In this document: positions 32,975-44,744 of the stretch, one piece after another | Layout: each line of letters opens with the position of its first letter | How positions within the stretch are numbered: position 1 is the first letter of the stretch | NCBI GenBank assembly: GCA_028673005.1 | Contig: CM054116.1 | Location: forward strand, 70,569,315-70,633,314 | Source of the DNA: Tanypteryx hageni | Taxonomy: Eukaryota > Arthropoda > Insecta > Odonata > Petaluridae | Length of the DNA stretch: 64,000 nt | Direction of reading: 5' to 3' | Notes under the pieces: model-generated | Database searches by the model: none | The model's input: only the letters and a program-made list of their open reading frames with translations | What the model was told of the DNA's origin: nothing | Program-made: the position numbers and the translations under genes

Positions 32975-33039
32975 AATGTAAAAAATTCCGGTTAATTGAA
33001 AACCGGTTATTCGATGTCCGGTTACTCGAGAGTTTCCTG
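32975..33039 (-). mobile_element. solitary Tigger/pogo-type terminus (minus strand)
   Basis: Read on minus from 33039, after a TA at 33040-33041, the end is CAGGAAACTCTCGAGTAACC, then repeated taaccgg units (cgaataaccgg, aattaaccgg). Such a TIR with CCGGTTA repeats is typical of pogo/Tigger elements. The opposite terminus was not found. Confidence 0.55.
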
Positions 33040-33041
33040 TA

Positions 33042-36000
33042 TAAGAGAATTCTTGTCTCCCTTTATTACATCTTCGCTTCCTTCTTCCTTCCTACTCCAC
33101 GACGCTTTCCTAGGCCGATCCAGTTGGCTACAGAAGCACGGGGCTGGTGTTCTCATTGTCCCAAACGGGTAAATTACCCCAAACCCAGAGTTTTGCGGAA
33201 ATACTCCGTCCTTGCAAAAATTTATTTCCGGGTTTTTTATTTCGATTTTGGCGAGAACATAAAAACTTTCGGTTTTTGTAATGGAATATAACTTCCATTT
33301 GAGTGTTTTAAAAGGCAAAGGAATGTATTTTAGATTCCAACTATAGGCGTGGTTTAAAATTAATACGGCTCCTAATTTACATGAAGAGAGGCCAAACTGC
33401 TTGGAAATGCAAGATTTAAATTTGTATCTAATTTTTTATTTACATTGAATTTTTTTAAGTTGCTTCAAATTTAGGGTTTCTTTTACTATTGTTAACTAAT
33501 TAATTAATTTTTAACTGTAAAAGATTAATAAATCTTGGCGCAGTACCAGCTGCATATCTATGGCATTCCTAGCGACGTTATGTCCAAATACCGGTTAGTT
33601 ATGACTTGAAGAACATTTAACCAGAGCTTCATTTGCGATGAAAACGCTCAGGAATGGCATTCCGCTATCTTTTCCAAAGAAAAAAATGCCCAAATATTTG
33701 TAAAAGTGTTTTCTGTCACAGGAAAAGAATGTAAATATTTCTAAACTAAACTTTTAAAAAATATATGTGTAATCCCCATAATAATTTTGTGAGTTCCGCT
33801 TCATTTTTATCCACAAATTCTGCACAGTATTTAGCGCGCAGTATATATTAGGAAACGTAAAGGATAAATATTGATTAGAAATGTAAAAATAATTAACTAC
33901 ACCAACTCAAATATTTTCTATAAAATAGAGTTACGTATTTCCTATATATTATATTGATGGACGTTTAGATGACATCCTTACAGTCGCAATTTACCTTTCC
34001 CCGAGAAAATTGAAATTTACGGACTGGTAATAATTCCTTTCATATTACTCGACAGTTGAAATAAATCTTACCATTTCCGTCTTCCTTACCTTCCCTCTAT
34101 TTAGGCTTCGAACAAATATGTCCATAAAAACTCCTTTCATTTGAAATAAATTAGTCGAGCAGGAATCTGGACCAACGCCTTCACGTAGAAACGTAAAATA
34201 TTACTTTGCGAGTATAAAGAGTCCATACAGAACGGAAGAAAGTGTTTCCGGGTCGGGAGAAAATTACCCCACAACAACCCGGGTACCATGTCGTCCAATT
34301 CTACGCGTGACAGGGGATTCCATCTCAATTATTCAAACCCTTGAGGTTTGAATCACGCAGCACATGAGCAAAAGCCTTGCTTTCTCCCAATTTTCTGCTT
34401 CCTCGGAACTGAATCAAGATCGACAGATTTCTTTTCGATCACAAGAATCTTACAATTTGAAATGCTGAAGCTAATCCGTTGCGTGAATTCCATCCGCGGC
34501 CAATCGCGCACTGTTTTTCAGCAGACCGAAAACGCGTTTATTCTTCCCTGTTGTTTGTTTTTTATGCTGCACTGAATGCATTTCTAAAAAATAGCCAGTA
34601 GTTCAAAATGCGATCGCCTTCTTGTAATGTTTACGCCCAACAAAAATCCCAACATCCCTTTTCTCGATCAGGCGTTTCCTATCCGCGCATGCGTGCGTGG
34701 ACAAGAAAGAGGAGAGATGAAGACCACCAGCAAGTAAACTGTATGCGACAATTCACGAGCAAATGATTTTTTGCGCGTATGTAGAGCAAAGGGAAAGCGG
34801 TTAAGAACATGAGAAGGACGAAGTCGAAAGTTCACTTGACAAGAAATCTGGAAAATAATTTATTTTTTTATTTTAAGAGTCCCATATAGCCTTGGACGAC
34901 TTTTCCTTTGTCGTCTTCCCACTTTTTTGAGGATCCGCGGTTGTTGGGGATAAAATCTGGGAGAGTAGTCTGTTAAGTTTGAAACTGGCCCAAAGCCAGC
35001 AAACCTTTGCGGAAAAAAATAATCGTTGGCTTTTGAAAAAAATTATAGGTATCTCGTGACAGTAAGGCAAACTGACAAATTCGTTTCTGAAAAAATACCT
35101 TAAGTAAAAATGTCTTCAAAATAAAGTTTTCGTCGTTAGGTAGACATAATAACTGGGTGACTGCAGTGTAAATATGAAAAAATATTTGGTAAAATAAAAC
35201 GCCAAGTTTTTCCGCGATATTTTTCGAAAAAACCTGTGGAAGGAAAAATGTATACCGGATGAGGATATAACCATGAGTCATGAGTCTTCGGGCAGCCTGA
35301 TGCAGATGCAGGGGTGTCGACTCTCGACAGTCAATTATAACGCTTAATAAAGCAAACCATCGGAAATATGAACTGTTTACGTTAATAATAAATGTCTGAC
35401 ACGCAAACTCTGCGTAACAGAGTTGATCGGCCAAAAAAACGACATTTTCCTACACATTTCGTCTTCCGCTCTCTGGCTCTGGATTGACTTTCTCTAGTCA
35501 CGCGGAACCGCGATGCCCTGCCTTAAATTTTGACGTGTGCTTGGATAATAAAAAAGGAAACGATAAGGCGGCGATGGCAGGTGGTCCGAACCCCGTTTTC
35601 CGCGTCGTATTAAAATTTATCATTTCAAGCGCAGAAAAAATGTTCGACTTCTGAAAAGCATCCATTAAATTCATCCAGAAACGGCCGAATTAAAATCACG
35701 AAATCACTTTCTCCGACAGAAACCGTTTCGGAATCCGCATCTTCACGAACCGAAAGCAAATGCCCGCGACACCGGATGGCTCGGAGGCGCTCTTTCATCG
35801 GGCGCCCGCCTCATCTCGATCTCGTCCTGAAAGATTTGCCGGCGGCTTCCTTCCGATATCCGCTCGTTCACGTTTTATATCTTGCCGCGAATTTATTACC
35901 GCGCCTTCCCAGGCCGCGCAAATAAATGTACGAGTCTTCCCGATCCGTAGAAAGGAGGAAGAAGAAAATACACATCCATCCGTGACCAAACCGCGAAGAG

Positions 36001-36330
36001 AGTGCAAGTGGATACGACGCGAATTGCCACGGAATATCCGTTACGATTAGCGCACGCTCGTACAATAACTCCAGATGCGAAAAAATGAGCGTACTCGGGT
36101 ACCGTCCATAATCACCGAATTTTTCTTTGTTTAGCTGATCAAAAGAGTGGTTGAAAGGCACATTCGTTTTTTTTAATCCAGCATAGAGATTTTTGGGAAG
36201 AGAGAATTATAGGACCACTACGATACCGTATGTGACCTATTAACCGTGAAAGCTTGATTAATATAACGACTTCGAACAACGGAAACAATTTTCGAAAGAT
36301 ATATACTGGAGGTTATATATATTTATGTGG

Positions 36331-36333
<3 letters not shown>
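33042..36333. other. non-coding DNA, CpG-rich at 35460-36110
   Basis: 33040-35440 is mostly AT-rich. It includes a weak inverted repeat (atggcattcct near 33558, aggaatggcat near 33650) and a small hairpin ttcaaacc/ggtttgaa at 34333-34353. 35460-36110 is CpG-rich with overlapping frames (70-97 codons) on both strands and no domain. No gene is supported. Confidence 0.45.

Positions 36334-36386
<53 letters not shown>
36334..36386. repeat. (AT)n microsatellite
   Basis: Uninterrupted AT repeat of about 53 bases. Confidence 0.95.
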
Positions 36387-36388
<2 letters not shown>

Positions 36389-36474
36389 TCCTCTTACGTT
36401 CGACTGTGGCGCCGCCTTTAAAACGCCATTATAAAAGAGCGGGATAATCGAGAACTATTTATGACTGACTGCAA

Positions 36475-36652
36475 TGGAGAATGGGAAGGAGGAAGAGAGG
36501 GACTAAGAGAGAGAGGGACTAAGAGAGAGAGGGAAAATAGGAGGAAGAGAGGGGGAATAGGAGTTAGAGAGGGCGAATAGGAGGGAAAAAGGGAGAATAG
36601 GAGGGAAAAAGGATGGAGAAGGGGAGGGAGGATGAGAGAAAAGGAGGAAGAA
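36475..36652 (+). repeat. purine minisatellite
   Basis: Plus-strand purine-rich tract with locally tandem units: gggactaagagagaga twice, then gaataggaggg/gaataggagtt units repeated four to five times. The frames through it are L/S/P-rich artefacts on minus. Confidence 0.85.
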
Positions 36653-37054
36653 TGGGAATTACCTTCATTTAAATACTTAATATGCACATGCCCGTCATAT
36701 TTGATGGGAAATTATGCTAGTGAAAATATAAAATTAAAAAGACAATACATTTTTCTTTATTGCTTTTGTAGACACACGAATGGCGCATACAAAGGAGGGG
36801 TGATAGGGTAATTACGCCCTCTAAGAAAGATGATCAATCTTCATTAAAATACGTATTATCACATTTAATTTATTTTGTATTATAGGCATTCTACAAATAT
36901 TTTGAAAATATCTAACCAGGGTTATTGTTTATTATGAGACGGTATTATCTTGCAAAAATAGATGTCAGTAAATACGTTTGTTTTCTTACTAACCCCTTAA
37001 GCGCTTAAGCTATGCACCTAGACCCACCTAGACAAACTATATATTCGACATGGT
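36653..37054. other. AT-rich non-coding DNA
   Basis: Possibly the interior of the hAT element whose right end lies at 37147. A weak left-tip candidate (atggcgcatac, near 36780) lacks support. Confidence 0.35.
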
Positions 37055-37147
37055 GTGGCCCGCTAAGAGGGTGGAAGTACGCTGTATGGCCCGCGAGAGC
37101 GCAGAAAGGTTATGCGGCCCTCGAGCCGAGAATTAAAGACGCCACTG
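37055..37147. mobile_element. hAT-type right end, related to the 52648-52945 element
   Basis: tggcccgc, ggtggaagtacgctgtatgg and cccgcgag lie in the same order as tggcccgt, gtggaagttggctgtgtggc and ccacgag at 52881-52921. The end inverted reads CAGTGGCGTCTTTAATTC. The left end is not certain. The 8 bases after it are acacaaag. Confidence 0.5.
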
Positions 37148-37514
37148 ACACAAAGGGACTTGCGTAAACACATACTCATAGATGTCCGAGCGGAATAGGT
37201 ATCCACTGTCAAACAAGAGGATCACCTAGTATGTAAGCTTTTCAGTCGATTCTCCTGTGTGACAGAAGTGCACACTGAAATCATTCTTCTCATTTTACTC
37301 CAATTATATATTATATACACAAACATAAATATATACATACATACACATATATACAAGCTGAAATGAGGTGGGATTTTTAACGAAGAGAGAAAACAGTGGA
37401 AGATAGCTTTTCCACAACAGGAGAACAAACGGCGCGTGGAAAAAATACGCAGGACGTTCCCCATAGTATCTCTCTTTTATTCTTCGGGCTCATCTTTTCA
37501 CCTCCGAGGGAGTG

Positions 37515-37640
37515 AATAGAGGGGGGGGGGAGCGGATCTGCTCTGTATTCCTCTTTGATTCTCACGTGTGTGTCGGAGGTAGGGTGTCCTTGCGTAGGGG
37601 AGGGGAGAGGGGGAAGGGGGGGGGGGTGAACTCACCCCTC
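37515..37640 (+). repeat. G-rich low-complexity tract
   Basis: Poly-G runs at 37521-37530 and 37616-37626 with ggggagaggggg-type sequence between. G-quadruplex formation is plausible. Confidence 0.8.
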
Positions 37641-37744
37641 TTCTCAGACACTAGGTTCCCATCCTATTCACTGGGAAGAGGACCTAGTTATTTTATAGAG
37701 CACCAATGACAAAGTTATTACTTATGCTTTTGAAAGTTTGTTAC

Positions 37745-38524
37745 AAAAATCTGATGTGGCCACCACATGACCTTCTCCATATCTGTAATATTTCTAAAAA
37801 TTCCAAATAGGTTACATAATAATAAATATTTTAAGAAATTGCGAGAAAATTTTAAACTTTACAAAGAACAGAAATAAACTCAAACCATAGCCTTCTGATA
37901 TAGGATATAGCCACACAGCTCCAACAATTAAGAAAAGAAAAAGGAGCGTTACTAAGACGTAACTAAGCGACAATTGTTAAAAATAGTCGTCGGTAGTTGG
38001 CGTGGTAGTGGCAGCTAAAAATATAATATATCTCCTAAAAATGCATTATATGGAAAAATATTTTAAACAAAGGTTGTAGAAACTTAAATTTCCTACAATT
38101 TTTATTCCGATACATTTTTACATTTATCAAATATTAAAGCAAATATTTCAAAATAACGTATAAGTGACACCCACATTCGGTTGACCGATTTTTACCAAAA
38201 ACTAATTAGTTCTTCTGACTTTTATAAAAATGTTAAATATAAAATTTCGCGTTGAATTGATTAATAGTTTTTGAGTTGGAGCACCCACAAAAAAGCTATC
38301 ACATACACACAGACATCATAAAGGGTTAAATGTAAGAATGGACCTTCTGGTCTAAATTTCGCCCGAATAAAGACGATTATCTATCTATCTATCTATCATC
38401 GAGAAAATGGTCAAAACGTGTTCAGGGGACCTCAAAACGTGTATTTCCGTTGAAATCTCGAAGTCGATTTTGTTCATGAAAACAATACTTTCCCCTGTAC
38501 TGCGTATATGGAGAAAGTAAAAAC
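37745..38524 (+). repeat. dispersed repeat, copy B
   Basis: Same-orientation relative of 13948-14955, lacking the 535-bp long-TIR insertion present in copy A and so preserving the empty site near 37855-37865. It carries about 20 additional bases near 37905-37930 and a 3' segment (about 38425-38480) deleted in copy A. A short LINE-like tail sits at 38318-38397. No coding capacity. Confidence 0.8.
38318..38397 (+). mobile_element. short LINE-like 3' end with (TATC)n tail, inserted in copy B
   Basis: Compared with copy A, about 80 bases interrupt copy B between acacagacat and catcgagaaaat. They read aaagggttaaatgtaagaat through gcccgaataaagacgatta and end in tatctatctatctatc (38377-38397). A tiny 3' fragment with a simple-repeat tail is the usual product of severely 5'-truncated target-primed reverse transcription. 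atcat on both sides may be the target duplication. Confidence 0.6.
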
Positions 38525-38707
38525 ATTTAGAATGCAAACAGATTTGCAAATTAAATTCCTGAAACTCGAGCGCATTATTTTGCGCGATCTCGGAAGAGCA
38601 CTGCCAAAGAACAGAGTGCTGGTTGGAAGTACCTGTCTCAGCGTGTGAAAACCTTTTCTTTCCTCGTGTTCTCTCGCCAACTCTGCATACGTACCTTTTT
38701 CTATACA

Positions 38708-38772
38708 GCCTGCCGATTCCCTCTTGTCTACGCGCAATGGGTATCTAAGAGGTAATTCGATGAATAGCTTGG
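38708..38772 (-). mobile_element. SINE 3' fragment (minus strand)
   Basis: The minus strand matches 7112-7175 closely: gctattcat, tacctcttagatacccattg, cgcgtag, caagagg and gaatc are shared in order. This supports the 7112-7175 sequence being the 3' part of a dispersed element. No tRNA-like head is visible in this copy. Confidence 0.65.
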
Positions 38773-41700
38773 TCAGTTTCAAAAGTTTAGGGAGATATGT
38801 GACCTCCTGTTTGAGATGGAAAAGGATTCGTACGTGCCACCGGGGGCTGCTCGTCCTCCCTAGTGAAAGTGTCTCTCTATTTCGGAGCGATGAGATTTAG
38901 GGGGACTCCCAATTGGCCGGGGCCACCGATTTTTTTGGATCAAGTCCAAGGCACGCGTAGAGCACGAGAAAGGAGTTTTCTCGCCATCCTTTTGACCTTG
39001 TAAGCGTGTAAGCGTATTTTGGCGCTTCGATGAACTTTCGGAAACAACTCGGCGATTGCCTGACATCCGCGACCTGATGATAGTCCCGCGGTTTCCTAAC
39101 TTGCCACGATCGTAGACTGGCATTAGTGATTATTCACCGTCGATATAGTCATTTAACGAGGCTTGAATCCTTCAAACGAGCCAATGGCGCGTAAAAAACT
39201 CGCGGTCTTCAATATCAGGATAAAAAATCAACAAAAATCACAGTCACAAAGTATGGTTAAACGGAAGAGAAAAGTTGCAAAGAGAAATTTAATCTAATTT
39301 GATTGAATAAACCTGCTGAATAAATGGAATGAACGAAAAAGAGTTGGTAGGTTCAAAAAACAAAGAAATTCTTTCGATAAACTATAATAGTGCTTGTTCC
39401 CAAGAACTCGCGGCAGAGTGATGAGCCTCTCTCCAAAAGGTCGCGGATGTTTTTTTCTTCTTTATATATGACCTTTTGTGAATTGCTTCTGGTAGAATAT
39501 CCGGCAAGATACAAACGTTTCCATTTATGCATTCGGTGTGCATTTAACGAGATGTATTCCCTAGGTACATAGGTTTAAGTTTATATCCCGCATCGAAAAT
39601 TAATATGACCATAAATCTTCCTAAAGTTGAGAATTTGCTAAGTGAAAATAATGGAAACATCACTTTCAGACTTTCACATTAAGCAATGATGATTGGAAGG
39701 GAAGGTATCGCGGTTATACCTTCCTCTTTACATCCTATTCTTTGATCATAATAAATTTGTTACAATAAAACTTTTTCGAAAAGGCATGGATTAAAATATT
39801 ATAAAAATTGAATTTAGTACATTTCTGTAGATATATAACGTCAACTTGTACACCTATTTCCATTATGTAGGCGAAGTGAGTATCTGGCTGTTGCATTACA
39901 TTTTCATGGCTATTGAGTATACCTGAGATTATTTTTCCAGTTTTGATTTCAAAGTACTTATTTTTTGGGTTGATGATAGGAGCGGGTAAAATCTGAAACG
40001 TCTTTCATTATTAAGTCAAAAATATTACCTGTAATTTAAAAGCACTTAAACTATATAATTCCCATAACACATGCATGCGCATGATGTTTTAGGCAAAACT
40101 CTACCTCGCGTATCATTAGGTTTTAGAGATCTTAGAGCGCGCCATTAATGTTTATAAAATAAAAAAATATTTTGAACTATATTAGACCTTTCCCGCAACG
40201 GGTTTGCACAGCGACTTGAAGGTTACGTCCCTAAACAAACAAGATAAATCGTTGGCTGTGAATTAACATATGAATCTCTTAGCAGCGCTTTCACGACTCA
40301 CAAAGGACCATCGTTGGGCAAACACATTCCAAAGTTGGAGTTAATTTGAATTCGTTAGAAAGGATATCGAAAATGCGAAACCTTCGACGAAGCGCGAAAG
40401 CATCGAGAGTCGTTTGTCGCCGAAGCATCGAACCTTTTATTGCCTCCTCCCTCCGTGTCTGCTTGCTGACTTGCACAAAACACTTTCAGCGCCTCTATAC
40501 GGCAAGAAAAACTTAAACGCGCATCCAATCCTTTCTTTTATGCTCGTCTCCCGAGTACTTTCTCCTCTCTTCTTCATCCAAGGACTTCCTTGAAAAAATT
40601 CGACAAAAAACAGTCGCTGCCATTCCACGACATTCCTCGACTCTTGTGTATCGCCTGTCTACACCGCGTAAACACTCTCGAGTGTGAAATTTCTGCCCGA
40701 AAAATAAAATATTGTGAGATGGCTTCAAAAGCCGAGTCAAAAGTTTATTTAGTGGCGAAATAGATTTTTGCCATTCGGGTTGGGGACCTTATCGATTTGC
40801 TAGAAGTAAATGAAAGGACAAAGCCTAAGGGATTTATTTTTTTGCCGTAAGGAAACAGCAGTTAAGTGATTTTTTTAGGATGCCTATATTACGTGAATAA
40901 TCCACCCTATAATTACCGCGGCCGAATAATGAACGAGGTTTTGATTTTAGTCCATACTTAATGAATTGTTTTTCAATAAAACTTGTCCAGTACCATGTTG
41001 AAAATATCTTTTCAAATATTTTTAGATGGAAATTTTTATAATTCAACAAAAAGGAACAACTTTCACTTTCCACAATTTTTTTTTGCCGCAACAAGACCAC
41101 GGTTTAACCAGGTTAAGACATTTGGAACAATTTTTGAAACGAGAAAAAAGGTTAAGACATCTTTAGGTCAATTACAAGTTAGGAACATCTTATAGGTATA
41201 TAAAAGCTACTCTGTACTTCAAGAAGAGTATAAGAAATAAATTTTCCTTATATGCTAGGCCAGCGTTAGAGATTAAATCGAGTTTTTGAGGGAATAATTT
41301 GTGGAACTTATTCATGATTCAACAAAAAAGAAAGGCAATTGTCACCTTTCACAATTTTTTATTATATCACGATCTAATGCCACAAATTGTTGCCCAAAAC
41401 TCTGGATTTAAACTTTTATAAATTAAAATGTAGATTTAAATCGCCTATAACACTTCTTACAAAGTTGCGTTAATGCCTACCAAGATGTTCGCCGAGTTGA
41501 AAATATTATTCTCAACTATTATCTTCTTCTTATTCTATAAAATTAAATACTGAAATTTTGAGAGAACCAGAATACCAATTCGAAGTACCTGCATATTTGT
41601 TTCGTGGGCTCCGTCTTTTTTATACAGCGTTTCTATTTCTGGTTGTTACATACTTGGCGAAATGTAATTTTCACATGTATTTTTGGAAGTTTCTTGGGGG

Positions 41701-42960
41701 AAATTTAGTTCTAAATTTCGTGTAAAGCACAAAGACGACCGTTGTTCGAATAAAAGTGAAAGGAAATTTCCCAAATAAAGTATTAACTATGATGTGAGAA
41801 GCGATCGGTATAACCGTTATTTAACCACTGACTGTTTAAAGGTTTCACTTTTGGTTTTGTCATCCGAATTTTCCGTTAGCACAAAGGTTAACACATATTA
41901 GGCACTCAATAGGCACTTTCCATTTCTCTTACTTTTACTATCTCTCTGTTAGCAGAACGAGTAATTAACGTGTTAAGCAACAGGAAGTGTTTCTCTTTCC
42001 AACACAAACCCGTGCACTTTGGACGTTTTCGTTTTCGATAATCCTAAAATTTATATTCTATATTCGCTAATGAAAGCTGTTAATTTTATTTCAAATACGT
42101 ATATCCATACAATAATTCGTCATTGTTATGAGAAACTCAAAATGTGCATCACAAGCCCCTTAAGTGTAGAGCATAAATAATAAATTAAACTGCAAAAAGT
42201 TGTTTCATAGAAATTTTTGTTTAAAATAATTATATTTTAAGTCATATAAAGATATTAAATACAAAATAAGTGTACCTTATATTGCATTCAGTTCTGTCGC
42301 TGGCTGTCACTCATGTAATGAGGCATTTCATCAGAATACATATATGCGTATAGTTGCGCAAATAGAAACATTTATAACGGCAACGCGGGTACGCGAAAGC
42401 GACAGTTAACATCACGTTTTAGCTCCGCACAAATCCGATAATCGCTAAAATAAATAAGCGGCCCGCTGTCATGAGTGATTTGGACGCAGCGATAATAATA
42501 CATAGCATCATAATACAGAGAGGAATCTCTCTAATTCTGTGTATGAAGGCTCACACATAAACAGTTATTTTACCCGATCCGGATGGGATCATAGATGAAA
42601 CGGACAGTTATTACGTTTCACGGTTAGTTTTGACATTTAAAAATTCTTTCTTAAGCAGAGGAAATACAGAGAATGCGAAAATCGTAAAGCCATCTCCGCC
42701 ATATTCCCGGAACAAGAATGCACATTACGGATCGGTCAAAATTCCAGTACCACTCCGAACCATGGATGTTTCCGGACCGCAGAATTTTGGATACAAGAGG
42801 TTCAGCCGTAAGTCCGTATTCCTATGATTTCATCACCGTAAGCCTTTTGGTTAAGTCTCAGCTTCAACGTTGGCAAGTCGACGACGGACAGACGCAGAAG
42901 TGAAACCCGCTTCATTTTTTTTCGTTTGAAACCGCACTGATAAAAAGGGAATCTTCCCGT
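38773..42960. other. non-coding DNA, CpG-rich patches, no gene seen
   Basis: CpG-containing at 38800-39130 and 40270-40740, AT-rich elsewhere. A weak direct duplication (attcaacaaaaa then ttcacaatttttt) occurs near 41040 and 41313. Around 42630-42900 the DNA is CpG-containing with short overlapping frames. No element ends or RNA genes recognised. Confidence 0.45.
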
Positions 42961-43049
42961 GTCATGGGACAGTTCTTTTGTACGTACCATCAAGGAACCG
43001 ACGATCTGTCACGGGAAATACGAAACGGTGACGGGCGCGGCGGAGAAGA

Positions 43050-43345
43050 CGGGAGGATAGAGAGAGAGAGGGGGAGAGAGAGGGGGAGAGGGAGAGAGAG
43101 GGAGAGGGAAAGAGAGAGAGGGAGAGAGGGGGGAGAGAGGAAGAGAGAGGGAGAGTTGGAGGGAAAGAGAGGGAATCTGGGCGGAGTGAGATAGGGCGGG
43201 GAGCTATCCGACAAGTGCGAAGCGAAGGGCGAGGAACTTGATGGAGGGGGTGGGAGAGATCGGCAGGAGGAGATCAGGGGAGAGTGGAATAGAGGGGGGA
43301 AGGGAGAGAGGAATAGAGGGGGAGAGGAAGGGGGAAGGCATCGGG
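43050..43345 (+). repeat. (GA)/GGGAG purine tract
   Basis: Almost uninterrupted purine on plus to 43190, then mixed GGGAG sequence to 43345. The minus strand is S/L/P-coding by composition only. A pyrimidine-rich stretch follows at 43385-43465, so the tract switches strand bias within 400 bases. Confidence 0.85.
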
Positions 43346-43622
43346 CGTGACTAGAAGGAAAGTGCTGACCGACATTTCATTCGTTCCTTCGGTTTTTTCT
43401 CCCGTTCCCTCCCTCTCTCACCCTACTCCCCGCAATCCTTTGCTCTCCTCCCCTCCTCCTCCTCCTACCGTAGGGGGGCTCGTGCTCTCGAAAAAAAATT
43501 CTCCTTTCCATTCTATCACGACAGGTTCTGCGAACGACGCTGCAGCCCCTGCATCAACGCGATGGTTTTGTTTCCCGTGTAATTTGTTTTTCGGTTTGGA
43601 GAGAGGTATAGAGAGAAGGGAA

Positions 43623-43626
<4 letters not shown>

Positions 43627-43660
<34 letters not shown>
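43627..43660 (+). repeat. (GA)n microsatellite
   Basis: Uninterrupted GA repeat of 34 bases. Confidence 0.95.
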
Positions 43661-43661
<1 letters not shown>

Positions 43662-43969
43662 AAAAGCTGATTGAGGCGTAAGTAAGGCGGTCGAAATAAG
43701 TGTTTGAAGGTCATTGACGTGAAAAAAGAAATACGAAAGGTTAATGAACGGGAGCAATGTTCTCGTAAATTCCGGAAAATCAAACTTATTTCGTTTTGTA
43801 CTTTCATTTTATAAAAAAACGTCACATGTAGCTCGCCTTATGATTGGAATCCAATTTATTATCAAATAAATCCTACGGTTACAAAATGATCGAAGAAAAC
43901 CGAGACGTATTTCGACTAATAAGCGTTCTTCTTCGGTGGTGGTCTACCCATATTTCTTTCTTTCTATAG
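43661..43969. other. short non-coding interval left of the mariner remnant
   Basis: No recognisable feature. A mariner inverted terminus would be expected on this side but is absent. Confidence 0.5.
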
Positions 43970-44559
43970 TTAATGGATTGATTGTTCAGCTTTGAACTTT
44001 ATTGGTCCACTTGACCCCCTTGGTAACCATTGTTTAGATTGAATTTTGCTTTCTGGATCGTACTGGTAGATCCATGTTTTATCACCAGTCACTATTCGGC
44101 GAAAGAAATCTTCTGGGTCTCCAACAAATCGGTTGAGGAACTCAACTGCATGGTCAGCTCTCTGAGTCTTGTGTTCAGGGCGCAACGCTTTCGGTACCCA
44201 TCTAGCAGAAAGCTTGCTTAATCCTAAACTATCTTTGAAGATTGATTGAGCTGAGCCATATGAGATGTCCAAACGTTTTGCTATCATTTGCACTGAAACT
44301 CGTCTATCTTCTTCCACAATTGATTGGACGGCGACCACGGTTTCTTCGTTGATCGACGTTGATGGTCTTCCACTTCGATAGTCATCTTTAATGTCTTCTC
44401 GTCCAAGCTTAAACCGTTTAATTCATTCATTAACTGAAGTTTTCTTAGAGGCATCATCCCCGTAAACTTTCTGCAAAGCCTGAATAATGGCATTCGATTT
44501 CATCCAAGTTTTGTCAAAAACATTACGTTTACTCGAATCTCAAACTTAAAGTTATCCAT
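43970..44559 (-). pseudogene. mariner transposase, N-terminal part, broken
   Basis: The frame begins at ATG 44559 (MDNFKFEIRV), shifts frame soon after, and continues with the paired helix-turn-helix DNA-binding region (KVYGDDASKKTSVNE then a stop codon replacing the usual Trp, IKRF). GREDIKDDYRSGRPSTS and RRVSVQMIAKRLDISYGSAQ follow. An uninterrupted frame from 44338 then carries SARWVPKAL and the first catalytic Asp in VTGDKTWIYQYDP; most relatives have VTGDETW, so Glu is replaced by Lys. The frame ends shortly after FKAEQS, before the second and third catalytic Asp residues. It cannot be active. Similarity is to mariner proteins of the SETMAR type. Confidence 0.9.
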
Positions 44560-44740
44560 ACTCATGAATTAATGGGTTAGAAAAACTGCTTTTATATTAT
44601 TACAAATGAATGAATTATTACGAAATATTGAATTTATATGGCTAAGATATTGCTAGTTTTAGGCAACAATGCTTTGTTATTATTTGGAATACAGGAACAT
44701 TGTTACTGAAACTTTCCGGGAACTTTTTGATTCACCCTCG
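43970..44740 (-). mobile_element. mariner transposon, 3'-truncated (minus strand)
   Basis: On the minus strand the element starts at 44740 with CGAGGGTGAATCAAAAAGTT next to TATA, a mariner inverted terminus beside the expected TA target. A short leader and a broken transposase frame follow. The element stops near 43970 in mid-transposase, with no second terminus, so the downstream half is deleted. Confidence 0.85.
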
Positions 44741-44744
44741 TATA

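Noticed and set aside
36780..37147. Complete hAT from 36780 to 37147
   Set aside because: The left tip is weak and the flanking 8-mers match poorly, so only the right end is annotated.
41030..41380. Tandem duplication with about 275-base spacing
   Set aside because: Only one AT-rich phrase of about 40 bases is shared; the sequence between does not align.
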